A DNA stretch of 64,000 nt from Hyphomicrobiales bacterium (GTDB lineage Bacteria > Pseudomonadota > Alphaproteobacteria > Rhizobiales > Rhizobiaceae), in NCBI GenBank assembly GCA_900470805.1, contig UCCA01000024.1, forward strand, positions 31,399 to 95,398, read 5' to 3'. Numbering within the stretch: position 1 is the first letter of the stretch; every line of letters starts with the position of its first letter. The notes beneath the pieces were generated by a model, which was not told the DNA's origin, did not search any database, and saw nothing but the letters and a program-made list of their open reading frames with translations. Shown here in pieces: positions 44,002-51,955 of this stretch. The translations under genes were made by a program, and so were the position numbers.

Positions 44002-45177
44002 ATGAGCACCACGCACGATCCCATCAATTTTCTATGGTTCATCCCGACCTCGGGCGATGGCGCCTATCTCGGCTCGAACGAGCTGAACCGGGCGCCCGAA
44101 TTCGGCTACCTCACCCAGATCGCCCAGGCGGCCGACCGGCTCGGCTATTCGGGCGTGCTGTTGCCGACAGGTGTTTCCTGCGAGGAATCCTTCGTGACGG
44201 CGGCGGCGCTGGCCACCAAGACGGAGAAGCTGCAGTTTCTCGTCGCCATTCGCCCCGGCACCGCGTCGCCGGCCTATTACGCCCGCCTGGCGACCACGCT
44301 TGACCGGATTTCAAACGGCCGGCTACTGCTCAACATCGTTGTCGGCGGCAGCCCGGGCGAGCTTGCCGGCGACGGCATCACTCTGGCGCATGACGAGCGC
44401 TACGCACATGCCGACGAGTTCTTTACGGTATTCGAGGAGTTGCTGGAAAAGGGCGTCGCCAATTACGACGGCCAGTACATCAAAGCGACCAATGCGCGCC
44501 TCGGTTTCCCGTCGGTGCAGACGCCGCGGCCGCCGCTTTACTTCGGCGGTTCTTCGGACGCGGGGATCGATTTCTCGGTCGGGCGCGTCGACAAGTACCT
44601 GACCTGGGGCGAGCCACCGGCACAGGTGGCCGAAAAGGTGCAGAAGGTGCGCGCCGCTGCCGCCGGCAAGGGGCGCGAGGTGAGCTTCGGCATCCGCCTG
44701 CATTTCATCGTGCGCGAGACGGACGAGGAAGCATGGGCAGCGGCGGACCGGCTGATCTCCAAGCTCGACGACGACACGATCCGCGAGGCGCAGGAGCGCT
44801 TCGTCAACGAGAGCGATTCCGTCGGCCAGAAGCGGATGGCGGCGTTGCATGGTGGTCGTCGCGACAATCTCGAAGTGTCGCCGAACCTGTGGGCCGGCGT
44901 CGGTCTGGTGCGTGCCGGTGCCGGCACCGCGCTGGTCGGTTCACCGAAGACGGTGGCGGCACGGCTGCGCGAATATCAGGATGTCGGCATCGATACGGTG
45001 ATCGGCTCCGGCTATCCGCATCTCGAAGAGGCCTACCGCGTCGCCGAACTGCTGTTTCCTGAACTGGGCATCACCCGCGAAGAGCAGCGCCACGGCTTCC
45101 AGAGCGATTTCGGCAAGCGCCAGGTGTTTGGCGGCGGCAGCCATGGCGGCAACCTGAAAGTGGTTTCCGCGTCCTGA
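44002..45177 (+). CDS. ssuD: FMNH2-dependent alkanesulfonate monooxygenase
   Basis: Cytosolic two-component flavin monooxygenase (391 aa, normal SsuD length) that desulfonates alkanesulfonates to aldehyde and sulfite. A TIM barrel of the bacterial luciferase family starts FLWFIPTSGDGAYLG; LLPTGVSCEESFV contains the active-site Cys region, and VGGSPGELAGDG and PPLYFGGSSDAGIDF follow. It needs reduced FMN from a reductase; no ssuE is present in this cluster. Confidence 0.96.
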   Translation: MSTTHDPINFLWFIPTSGDGAYLGSNELNRAPEFGYLTQIAQAADRLGYSGVLLPTGVSCEESFVTAAALATKTEKLQFLVAIRPGTASPAYYARLATTLDRISNGRLLLNIVVGGSPGELAGDGITLAHDERYAHADEFFTVFEELLEKGVANYDGQYIKATNARLGFPSVQTPRPPLYFGGSSDAGIDFSVGRVDKYLTWGEPPAQVAEKVQKVRAAAAGKGREVSFGIRLHFIVRETDEEAWAAADRLISKLDDDTIREAQERFVNESDSVGQKRMAALHGGRRDNLEVSPNLWAGVGLVRAGAGTALVGSPKTVAARLREYQDVGIDTVIGSGYPHLEEAYRVAELLFPELGITREEQRHGFQSDFGKRQVFGGGSHGGNLKVVSAS

Positions 45178-45280
45178 TCGACAACGCTACGCCGTTCAGC
45201 GGAGCTGTGCGGCGTCATAGGCGGTGCTTGCCTGCGGTTTCCGGAACCCAGGCTAAGGCAATAAAATCGAGGAAGAATTG

Positions 45281-46117
45281 ATGTCGACATTCGATACGCC
45301 GATCGGCCGGGCGCTGACGGAACGCAAGACCGTCAAAGCTGGTTTTCGCCTGTCCTGGCCGGCGCGGGCGACGTTGCTCCCCTATCTGGTGCCGGTCGCC
45401 ATCATCGCTTTCTGGCAGCTTGGCTGTTCCGTCGGCTGGATTTCCTCGCGCATCATGCCGTCGCCGGCAGATGTGGCGCGCGCTTTCTGGTCGACGACGC
45501 TGACCGGCCAGCTGCCGCACGACATCCTGGTCAGCGCGGCGCGGGCTTTCGGAGGGCTGCTGGTCGGCGGGTCGATCGGCTTCCTGCTCGGGATCGCCAA
45601 CGGCGTTTCCAAGGTTTCCGAACAGCTGACCGACACGACGCTGCAGATGCTGCGCACCATCCCGCATCTGGCGATGATCCCGCTGGTCATCCTGTGGTTC
45701 GGAATCGGCGAGGAATCGAAGCTGTTCCTGACCTCGCTCGGCGTGCTGTTTCCCGTTTATCTCAACACCTATCACGGCGTGCGCAATGTCGACCGCGACC
45801 TGATCGAGATGGGTCGCGTCTACGGGATGGGCAGCTGGACGCTGTTTCGCAAGGTGATCTTTCCGGGTGCGCTGCCGTCGATCTTCGTCGGGCTGCGCTA
45901 TGCGCTGGGCATCATGTGGCTGACGCTGATCGTGTCGGAATCGATCGCTGCCTCGTCGGGGATCGGTCACATGGCCAACAATGCCCGCGAGTTCATGATG
46001 ACCGACGTCGTCGTGCTGGCGCTGGTGATCTACGCGCTTCTCGGCAAGCTGGCCGACGTCGTGGCCCGCGCGCTCGAACGCCGAGCACTCCGGTGGAACC
46101 CGGTTTACCAGAAGTAG
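45281..46117 (+). CDS. ssuC: Aliphatic sulfonate ABC transporter permease
   Basis: A 278-aa permease with six helices and the EAA-type loop MGRVYGMGSWTLFRKVIFPGALPSIFVGLRYALG. The N-terminal cytoplasmic extension is basic. ATG 45281 has GAGGAAG upstream. Order ssuD-ssuC-ssuB matches enterobacterial ssu operons. Confidence 0.95.
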   Translation: MSTFDTPIGRALTERKTVKAGFRLSWPARATLLPYLVPVAIIAFWQLGCSVGWISSRIMPSPADVARAFWSTTLTGQLPHDILVSAARAFGGLLVGGSIGFLLGIANGVSKVSEQLTDTTLQMLRTIPHLAMIPLVILWFGIGEESKLFLTSLGVLFPVYLNTYHGVRNVDRDLIEMGRVYGMGSWTLFRKVIFPGALPSIFVGLRYALGIMWLTLIVSESIAASSGIGHMANNAREFMMTDVVVLALVIYALLGKLADVVARALERRALRWNPVYQK

Positions 46118-46127
46118 GAGAGACGCC

Positions 46128-46952
46128 ATGACCATTGTCGCGCATGAGCGCTTCCAGAGCCCGGCAGATGCGCCGGACTACGAAATCGATTGCGTCAACT
46201 TGGTCGGGGCCGGCGCTGCTGCGATCACGCTGAAGGGGTTGGAAAAAAGCTTCGGCGGCAACCGGGTGCTGCGCGGCATCAACCTTCATATTCCGGCCGG
46301 CCAGTTCGTGGCGGTGATCGGCAAGAGCGGTTGCGGCAAGAGCACCTTGCTGCGCATCCTGATGGGGCTCGATGCGCCGACAGCCGGTGAGCTTCATTTC
46401 GAGGATGCCGGTGGACATGACACGCAGGCCAACGCCCGCATCGTCTTCCAGGAGCCGAGATTGCTGCCGTGGTTGAGTGTTGCCGAGAACGTGGTTGTCG
46501 GGCTTGGCGACAAGATCGACAAGCGCGTGGCGCTGCGCGAGGCGGAAGCCGCGCTGTCGGAGGTGCAGCTCAGCGAGAAGACCGGCGACTGGCCGTCGCA
46601 GCTCTCCGGTGGGCAACGGCAGCGCGTGGCGCTGGCCAGGGCGCTGGTGAGCAAGCCGGGCGTGCTGGCGCTCGACGAGCCGCTCGGCGCGCTGGATGCG
46701 CTGACGCGGATCAGCATGCAGGAACTGCTCAACCGTGTGTGGCGAGAGCTCGGCTTTACCGCCGTGCTGGTCACCCACGACGTCAGTGAGGCGGTGCATC
46801 TTGCCGACCGGGTGATCGTGCTCGACGAGGGACGGGTAGCGCTCGACCTCGCCATTCCCCACCCACACCCGCGCCGTCACGGCAATGCCGATCTGGCCGA
46901 ACTCGAAGGACGACTGCTGGCCGCCATTCTCGGATCTGACGGCGGGCATTGA
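46128..46952 (+). CDS. ssuB: Aliphatic sulfonate ABC transporter ATP-binding protein
   Basis: A 274-aa ATPase with Walker A GKSGCGKS, Q-loop VFQEPRLLPWLSV, signature LSGGQRQR, Walker B VLALDEPLGALD and H-loop VTHDVSEAVHLAD. It follows ssuC by 10 bp and ends the sulfonate cluster. Confidence 0.95.
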   Translation: MTIVAHERFQSPADAPDYEIDCVNLVGAGAAAITLKGLEKSFGGNRVLRGINLHIPAGQFVAVIGKSGCGKSTLLRILMGLDAPTAGELHFEDAGGHDTQANARIVFQEPRLLPWLSVAENVVVGLGDKIDKRVALREAEAALSEVQLSEKTGDWPSQLSGGQRQRVALARALVSKPGVLALDEPLGALDALTRISMQELLNRVWRELGFTAVLVTHDVSEAVHLADRVIVLDEGRVALDLAIPHPHPRRHGNADLAELEGRLLAAILGSDGGH

Positions 46953-46994
46953 GCCGCCGCTGGCTCTGATCCGGGACGCTATCGCCTCCGACTG

Positions 46995-47672
46995 TCAGGC
47001 CTCCGGCCGGAAGCGGGCGGGCAGGTTTTCCCGGTAAGGGTAGTACTGGAAGAACGGGATGGCCTCGTCGAGAACGCGGGCGACGGAGGGACGCTGCAGC
47101 AGCCTTTCGTAATAGGCCGCAAGCTTCGGACGGCTTGGGCCGAAGGGCACCAGCGTTTCGGCGTAGAACAGGCCGGGCGCCGCGGCGCAGTCGGCCATGC
47201 TGAAGCTGTCGCCTGATATCCAGTCGCTGCCGCCCAACGTTTTCTCGATCACATCGTAGGACCGGCCAAGCGCTGCTCGCGATTCGTCAGCGCGCGCTTC
47301 GCTGCCATCCGGCCGCATCCGCTCCGAAACCACTTGCTGCATCGGCTCCTGGACATAGAGATCGAAGAAGCGATCCCACAGGCGAACGTCCAGCGCGTCA
47401 TCGAATTCTTCGGGCACGAGCCTTGTGCTACCGGGGTAGTAGCGGTCCAGATATTCGATGATGATCGACGTCTCGAACAGCGTGCGATCGCGGGCTTCAT
47501 CGCGCAGCGCCGGCATCTTGCCGAGGGGGGAGACTGCGAGAAACGCCGTGCGCGAGGCCTCGTCGCCGAGGTTGACCAGGACGCGCTCGAACGGTGCGCC
47601 GAGTTCGTAGAACGCGATCAGGACCTTGTGACAGAACGAGGCGAGGGGATGCTGGTGCAGGACGAGTGTCAT
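46995..47672 (-). CDS. Glutathione S-transferase family protein
   Basis: A 225-aa cytosolic GST. The thioredoxin-fold N-terminal domain carries LHQHPLASFCHKVLIAFYELG with a Ser/Cys active-site region, VSPLGKMPAL with the cis-Pro, and FETSIIIEYL for glutathione binding. The helical C-terminal domain has WISGDSFSMADCAAAPGLFYAE. ATG 47672 is chosen as the family start. Substrate unknown. Confidence 0.9.
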   Translation of the reverse strand: MTLVLHQHPLASFCHKVLIAFYELGAPFERVLVNLGDEASRTAFLAVSPLGKMPALRDEARDRTLFETSIIIEYLDRYYPGSTRLVPEEFDDALDVRLWDRFFDLYVQEPMQQVVSERMRPDGSEARADESRAALGRSYDVIEKTLGGSDWISGDSFSMADCAAAPGLFYAETLVPFGPSRPKLAAYYERLLQRPSVARVLDEAIPFFQYYPYRENLPARFRPEA

Positions 47673-47764
47673 GGAAGCGACCTTTCGAACCATCCGGCAT
47701 TTTATCCGGCTGGTTCGATTTCACCACTTCGTTCGGTTAGCCGCAAGTCTCGACATCGAGACTG

Positions 47765-48583
47765 CTATTGTGCGAGTTTCGCCACCACCAGATGCCCCGG
47801 TGTCGGCTGGCCGTCTTCCATGCGCACATTGATATCGGTGATTTCCACGAGCTCGAAGCCGGTCGCGGCCAGACGCTCGCGGACGTAGGTTTCCGAATGG
47901 GCGAAGCGCTGGTGTGGGCCGACCATGTAGGCGCGGCCGGCGAGGGTTTCTTCGGGCAGCGTTTCGGAGGAGAAGATGAAGAGACCGCCCGGCGTCAGGT
48001 TTTCGGCGGCGCCGAAGAACAGCGGCTCCAGACCTCCGAGATAGGGCAGGACGTCGGTGGCGGTGATGATGTCGAAAGGGTCTTCGTCGTTGTCGTCGAG
48101 GAAGTCCTCGACCTCGGCGACGAACAGGGTCTCGTAGAGATCCTTCTCGTGGGCGATCTCGACCATGTTCTCGGACAGGTCGATGCCGGTCATCTCCTCG
48201 CAGAGATCGCGCAGCGTGCCGCCGGTGAGGCCCGTGCCGCAGCCAAGGTCGAGCAGGCGCTTGAAGGGGCCGAGGTTGAGGGCCTGCAGGCGTTGCCGCA
48301 CCAGCATCGGCACGTGATAGCCAAGCTGCTCGACGAGCACGTCCTCGAAGACCTCGGCGTGCTGATCGAACAGGGTCTCGACGTAAGCGTCCGGCGCCTT
48401 GGCGGGTGTCTCGCCACGGCCCATGGCGGCGATGCGGACGGCGGCGCCGCCGTGATCCTCGGGATCGATAGCCAGCACTTCCTCATAGGCCTTCACGGCG
48501 GCGTCGACGTCGCCCGCCTTCTCAAGCTCGAGGGCGCGGTTATAGGCTTCCGCGAGCGCTTCTTCGTCGATCTTCTTGGCCAT
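47765..48583 (-). CDS. TPR-containing SAM-dependent methyltransferase
   Basis: A 272-aa protein: residues 1-50 form a TPR-like pair of helices (YNRALELEKAGDVDAAVKAYEEVLAIDPED), followed by a class I methyltransferase domain with motif I LLDLGCGTGLTGG, a DLSENMVEIA acidic loop and DIITATDVLPYLGGLE. It resembles COG4976-type predicted methyltransferases. Methyl acceptor unknown. An open frame continues far upstream but belongs to other genes' shadows; ATG 48583 fits. Confidence 0.86.
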   Translation of the reverse strand: MAKKIDEEALAEAYNRALELEKAGDVDAAVKAYEEVLAIDPEDHGGAAVRIAAMGRGETPAKAPDAYVETLFDQHAEVFEDVLVEQLGYHVPMLVRQRLQALNLGPFKRLLDLGCGTGLTGGTLRDLCEEMTGIDLSENMVEIAHEKDLYETLFVAEVEDFLDDNDEDPFDIITATDVLPYLGGLEPLFFGAAENLTPGGLFIFSSETLPEETLAGRAYMVGPHQRFAHSETYVRERLAATGFELVEITDINVRMEDGQPTPGHLVVAKLAQ

Positions 48584-48690
48584 GTCATCCACCGCTGTTT
48601 TATCCGTTGCGCAGCCTCTAAGGCGACTGGACGGCTTTTGCAATGGTGACGTTGGCGGTTCGGGCTGCGGCAGCTCCGGCTGGGCCAGCT

Positions 48691-48957
48691 TCAGTTGATG
48701 ATGAACTCGCCCTTCAGCGCGCGCCATTCGCTTGCCGAAATCAGCTTGCGGTGGATGTAGCGCACGGAGTGAAGTGGGCCGTCGAGCTTTTCCTGCCAGA
48801 ATTTCAGGAAGCCGCGCATCTCCGGGAAGTCCGGCGCGAGGTCGTAATCCTGCCAGATGTAGCTCTGCAGGATCGCCTGGTGATCCGGCATGCGATAGAT
48901 GATCTGCGCGGTCGTCAGGCCGTAGCCCTGAAGCTGTTTTTCCATGTCCCTGTGCAT
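48691..48957 (-). CDS. usg: Usg family protein
   Basis: An 88-aa alphaproteobacterial protein of the Usg family, once proposed as a partner in tryptophan (phosphoribosylanthranilate) metabolism from its location in other genomes. Conserved segments are GYGLTTAQIIYRMPDH, SYIWQDYDLAPDFPEMRGFLKFWQEKLDG and SVRYIHRKLI. Here no trp gene is nearby. ATG 48945 is an alternative start. Confidence 0.88.
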   Translation of the reverse strand: MHRDMEKQLQGYGLTTAQIIYRMPDHQAILQSYIWQDYDLAPDFPEMRGFLKFWQEKLDGPLHSVRYIHRKLISASEWRALKGEFIIN

Positions 48958-49118
48958 GTCTTCGCCTCGCCTCCTGTTTCCACTCGACGCTTATTAGCGT
49001 CCAATGAAATGGAAGCACGTCATGGTTAACCGAAGCTTGCGAGAATGTCGGGATTTTTGATTTATCTGACTATTTTCAATGGTTTGGCAGCCATCCCATC
49101 CGAGTGCTGCCAAATATG

Positions 49119-49949
49119 TCAGCGTTTCAGATGGCGCGTCAGGCGGCGTTCGATCCAGTCCCAGAGGTGGCGCAGCGCCTCGACCATGGCAAGGTAGAAG
49201 ATCGCGGCCCAGAGATAGGTCTGGTAGTCGAAGGTGCGCGAGAAGGCGTAGCGCGTTTCGCCCATCAGATCGAGAACGGTGATGATGGCGACGACCGCCG
49301 AGCCCTTGATCAGCAGGATGATCTCGTTGCCATAGGGGCGGAGCGCCACGATGAGCGCTTGCGGCAGGACGATCTTGCGGAAGGCGATGGCCTTGTGGAT
49401 GCCGAGCGAGGCGGCTGCCTCATGCTGGCCACGCGGTACGCTTTCGATGGCGCCGCGCAGGATCTCCGCCTGATAGGCCGCGGTATTGATGGTCATCGAG
49501 AACAGGCCACAGTACCAGGCATCGCGGAAGAACCACCACAGGCCGACGGCTTCAAGCTGCGGGCGGAACTGGCCGAGGCCGTAGTAGATGAGGAAGAGCT
49601 GGGCCAGAAGCGGTGTGCCGCGGAAGACATAGACGTAGGCGAAGGCGAGGCCGCCGATGATCTTGTTCTTCGACATGCGGGCAAAGGCCAGCGGCAGCGA
49701 TAGCACGGCACCGCAGACGACGGACACCGTGACCAGCATGATCGTGGTCATCAGTCCGTGCAGATAGCGCGGGCCGTAACGGGTGAATTTCTCGATGTCC
49801 CAGCCGGTGATGATCATGGCGACCAGCGCCACGGCGAGGACGATCCACAGGCCGACGACCACATAGCCGGTGAGGCGCGCCAGCGTCATCGGCTTGTCGA
49901 GGTTCTTCGGTGCTGGCTGAGGGGGGATCAGAACGTCAGCGTGGCTCAT
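49119..49949 (-). CDS. Polar amino-acid ABC transporter permease (HisM-like)
   Basis: A 276-aa permease of the HisMQ/ArtM type with five helices: YGPRYLHGLMTTIMLVTVSVVCGAVLSLPLAFARM at the start and the EAA loop EAAASLGIHKAIAFRKIVLPQAL. It overlaps the upstream permease gene by 4 bp. With the HisQ-like permease and a lysine/arginine/ornithine-type receptor it forms the transport core, but no ATPase gene follows. Confidence 0.92.
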   Translation of the reverse strand: MSHADVLIPPQPAPKNLDKPMTLARLTGYVVVGLWIVLAVALVAMIITGWDIEKFTRYGPRYLHGLMTTIMLVTVSVVCGAVLSLPLAFARMSKNKIIGGLAFAYVYVFRGTPLLAQLFLIYYGLGQFRPQLEAVGLWWFFRDAWYCGLFSMTINTAAYQAEILRGAIESVPRGQHEAAASLGIHKAIAFRKIVLPQALIVALRPYGNEIILLIKGSAVVAIITVLDLMGETRYAFSRTFDYQTYLWAAIFYLAMVEALRHLWDWIERRLTRHLKR

Positions 49950-50749
49950 CGGCGGATCTCCGAGCGCCGTGCCCAGCGTTCGATATAGCGCAGGCCGAAC
50001 GAGGAAATGATGGCGAGGCCGAGATAGATGCCGCAGGCCAGCGTGTAGAACAGGAAGGCTTCCTTGGTCACCTTCACGGCAACGCCGGTCTGGCGCAGCA
50101 CGTCGGCAAGACCGATGATCGAGACGTAGGAGGTGTCCTTCAGGAGGATCATCCAGAGGTTGACGAGGCCGGGCAGGGCGACGCGGACGAGCTGGGGCAG
50201 GATGATCAGCAGCATCGTGCGGCCGCGATGGAGGCCGAGTGCATCGCCTGCCTCATACTGACCCTTGGGAATGGCGCGAAAGGCCGACAGAAGCACTTCC
50301 GAACAGTAGGCGGAGAACACCACGGAAAGCGCGATGACGCCGGAGAAGAAGGCATTGATCTCGACGCGCCCGTCATAGCCGACCCAGGCCAGGACCGACT
50401 GGATGAGGATCTGCATGCCGTAATAGATGATGAAGAGCGTCAGCAGTTCCGGCAGGCCGCGAAAGATGGTGGTGTAGATGCCGGCGGCGAGGCGCACGGA
50501 CTTTTCCTCGGATTGCTGGCCGAGTGCGACGAGGAAGCCGATCAGCAGGCCGATGGGCAGCGTAACGAGAGCGACGCCGACGGTGACCTTGAGGCCGGCG
50601 GCGATCTCATCGCCCCAGCCGGTATCACCGCAGGCGAGAATCGTCGACTGGCCGAGCCATGTGAAAATCCCGACAGGTCCGCAGAGCGGATCAAACACAT
50701 ATCCAATCCAGGCCCAGAGCGAGCCCAGCGCGGAAAATAATCCGCCCAT
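49946..50749 (-). CDS. Polar amino-acid ABC transporter permease (HisQ-like)
   Basis: A 267-aa permease with ITxGL-like GLKVTVGVALVTLPIGLLIGFL, IFRGLPELLTLFIIYYG and the EAA loop YEAGDALGLHRGRTMLLIILPQLVRVALPG. A segment before it (FTWLGQSTILACGDTGWGDEI) is a periplasmic extension typical of rhizobial HisQ homologues. Overlaps hisM-like gene by 4 bp. Confidence 0.92.
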   Translation of the reverse strand: MGGLFSALGSLWAWIGYVFDPLCGPVGIFTWLGQSTILACGDTGWGDEIAAGLKVTVGVALVTLPIGLLIGFLVALGQQSEEKSVRLAAGIYTTIFRGLPELLTLFIIYYGMQILIQSVLAWVGYDGRVEINAFFSGVIALSVVFSAYCSEVLLSAFRAIPKGQYEAGDALGLHRGRTMLLIILPQLVRVALPGLVNLWMILLKDTSYVSIIGLADVLRQTGVAVKVTKEAFLFYTLACGIYLGLAIISSFGLRYIERWARRSEIRR

Positions 50750-50803
50750 GCCACGTTTCCCCTCGCGGCTTTTGCCGCTTTCATCTTGTCTTCTTTGTCA
50801 AAC

Positions 50804-50832
50804 AAAAACGGCGGAAGGGCAAGCCTTCCGCC
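50804..50832 (-). terminator. Hairpin with T-tract between receptor and permease genes
   Basis: Read on the minus strand, GGCGGAAGG and CCTTCCGCC form a 9-bp stem followed by GTTTTTG. It lies between the receptor stop and the permease start, so it probably attenuates read-through and gives excess receptor over permease. Confidence 0.75.
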
Positions 50833-50858
50833 ATCGCATTTGTTAGTGGCCTACAGGA

Positions 50859-51635
50859 TTATTCTTCGCCGTAGACGTTGAAGTCGAAATACTTGTCCTG
50901 GATCTTCTTGTAGGTGCCGTTGGCGCGGATCGCTGCGATCGCGGTGTTCAGCTTTTCGCGCAGCGGATCGCCCTGGCGCACGGCAATGCCGGCACCAACG
51001 CCGTTGATTTCCTTGTCGACCGGAAGCGTCGTCAGGATCTTGCAGCAGGCGCCTGCGTCCGACTTGACCCACTGCGACAGCACGACGACGTCGTCGATGA
51101 CGGCATCGACGCGACCGTTGGTGATGTCGAGCTTGTACTCGTCAGCCGTCGGATAAAGCTTCAGCTCGGTATCGGGCAGGTGCTTTTCGGCGTAGTTCGA
51201 GTGGGTGGTCGAGGTCTGGGCGCCGATGGTCTTGCCCTTCAGGCCAGCCACGTCGGTGACGGTGGAATCCTTCGGCACGGCAACGGCCGGCGGCGTGTTG
51301 TAGTATTTGTTGGTGAAGTCGACGAGCTTGGAACGCTCCGGCGTGATCGACATGGACGAGATGATCATGTCGAACTTCTTGGCGTTGAGGCCAGGAATGA
51401 TGCCGTCCCAGTCGCTGCTGACGATGGTGCAGTCAGCCTTCATTTCCGTGCACAGCGCGCGGGCGATGTCCATGTCGAAGCCGAGGAACTGGCCGCTGGC
51501 ATCAACGTATTCGAAGGGCGGGTAGGTCGAGTCCGTACCGATGACATACTTCTCGCCATCAGCCATGGCCGAGCCCGCGAAGAGCGACATTGCGGTGATC
51601 GAGGCGGCTGCGAGAAAACGGGTGGAGATATGCAT
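50859..51635 (-). CDS. Polar amino-acid ABC transporter substrate-binding protein
   Basis: A 258-aa periplasmic receptor of family 3. Signal peptide MHISTRFLAAASITAMSLFA...AMA; mature part YVIGTDSTYPPFEYVDASGQFLGFDMDIARALC and DWDGIIPGLNAKKFDMIISSMSITPERSKLVDFTNKYY, typical of lysine/arginine/ornithine/histidine binding. CCKILTT gives a pair of adjacent Cys near residue 197-198. ATG 51635 with AGAGAGGATTC upstream. Confidence 0.92.
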   Translation of the reverse strand: MHISTRFLAAASITAMSLFAGSAMADGEKYVIGTDSTYPPFEYVDASGQFLGFDMDIARALCTEMKADCTIVSSDWDGIIPGLNAKKFDMIISSMSITPERSKLVDFTNKYYNTPPAVAVPKDSTVTDVAGLKGKTIGAQTSTTHSNYAEKHLPDTELKLYPTADEYKLDITNGRVDAVIDDVVVLSQWVKSDAGACCKILTTLPVDKEINGVGAGIAVRQGDPLREKLNTAIAAIRANGTYKKIQDKYFDFNVYGEE

Positions 51636-51955
51636 TTGAATCCTCTCTGTTGGTTGCCGTACGCCTCTCTTTTTTCGGGAAGGCGTGTAGCAGGGCGCTG
51701 CTTTGCAACGCCTTGGCGCGATAATCAAACCTTTTTTGCGAAGATTGCAACTGGATTCGAAGGCAGATTGTGCGTTGCAAATTGTGGCAAAGATGAACGT
51801 TTGCAAACCGTCATATTCATACCGGGTTAATGGGGCACTTCATAAGACCGATGGAACGAATCCTGTAGTGATCTGTTTAGAGACGCTCCATTGCGAACTG
51901 AAAAGAGACGCTCTTCAAGACGTCTCTAAGAATAGACAAGAAACGAGGAGACCTC
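51636..51955. other. Divergent intergenic region before the OmpA gene
   Basis: A 320-bp spacer between the amino-acid receptor gene and the OmpA-family gene. It is AT-richer from about 51715 to 51860, as expected for two divergent promoters. No gene or structured RNA was recognised. Confidence 0.4.

Noticed and set aside
49022..49031. TTAACCAT-like sequences (also near 24580 and 61740) as CtrA sites
   Set aside because: Only half sites are present; frequency by chance in AT-rich spacers is too high to call.
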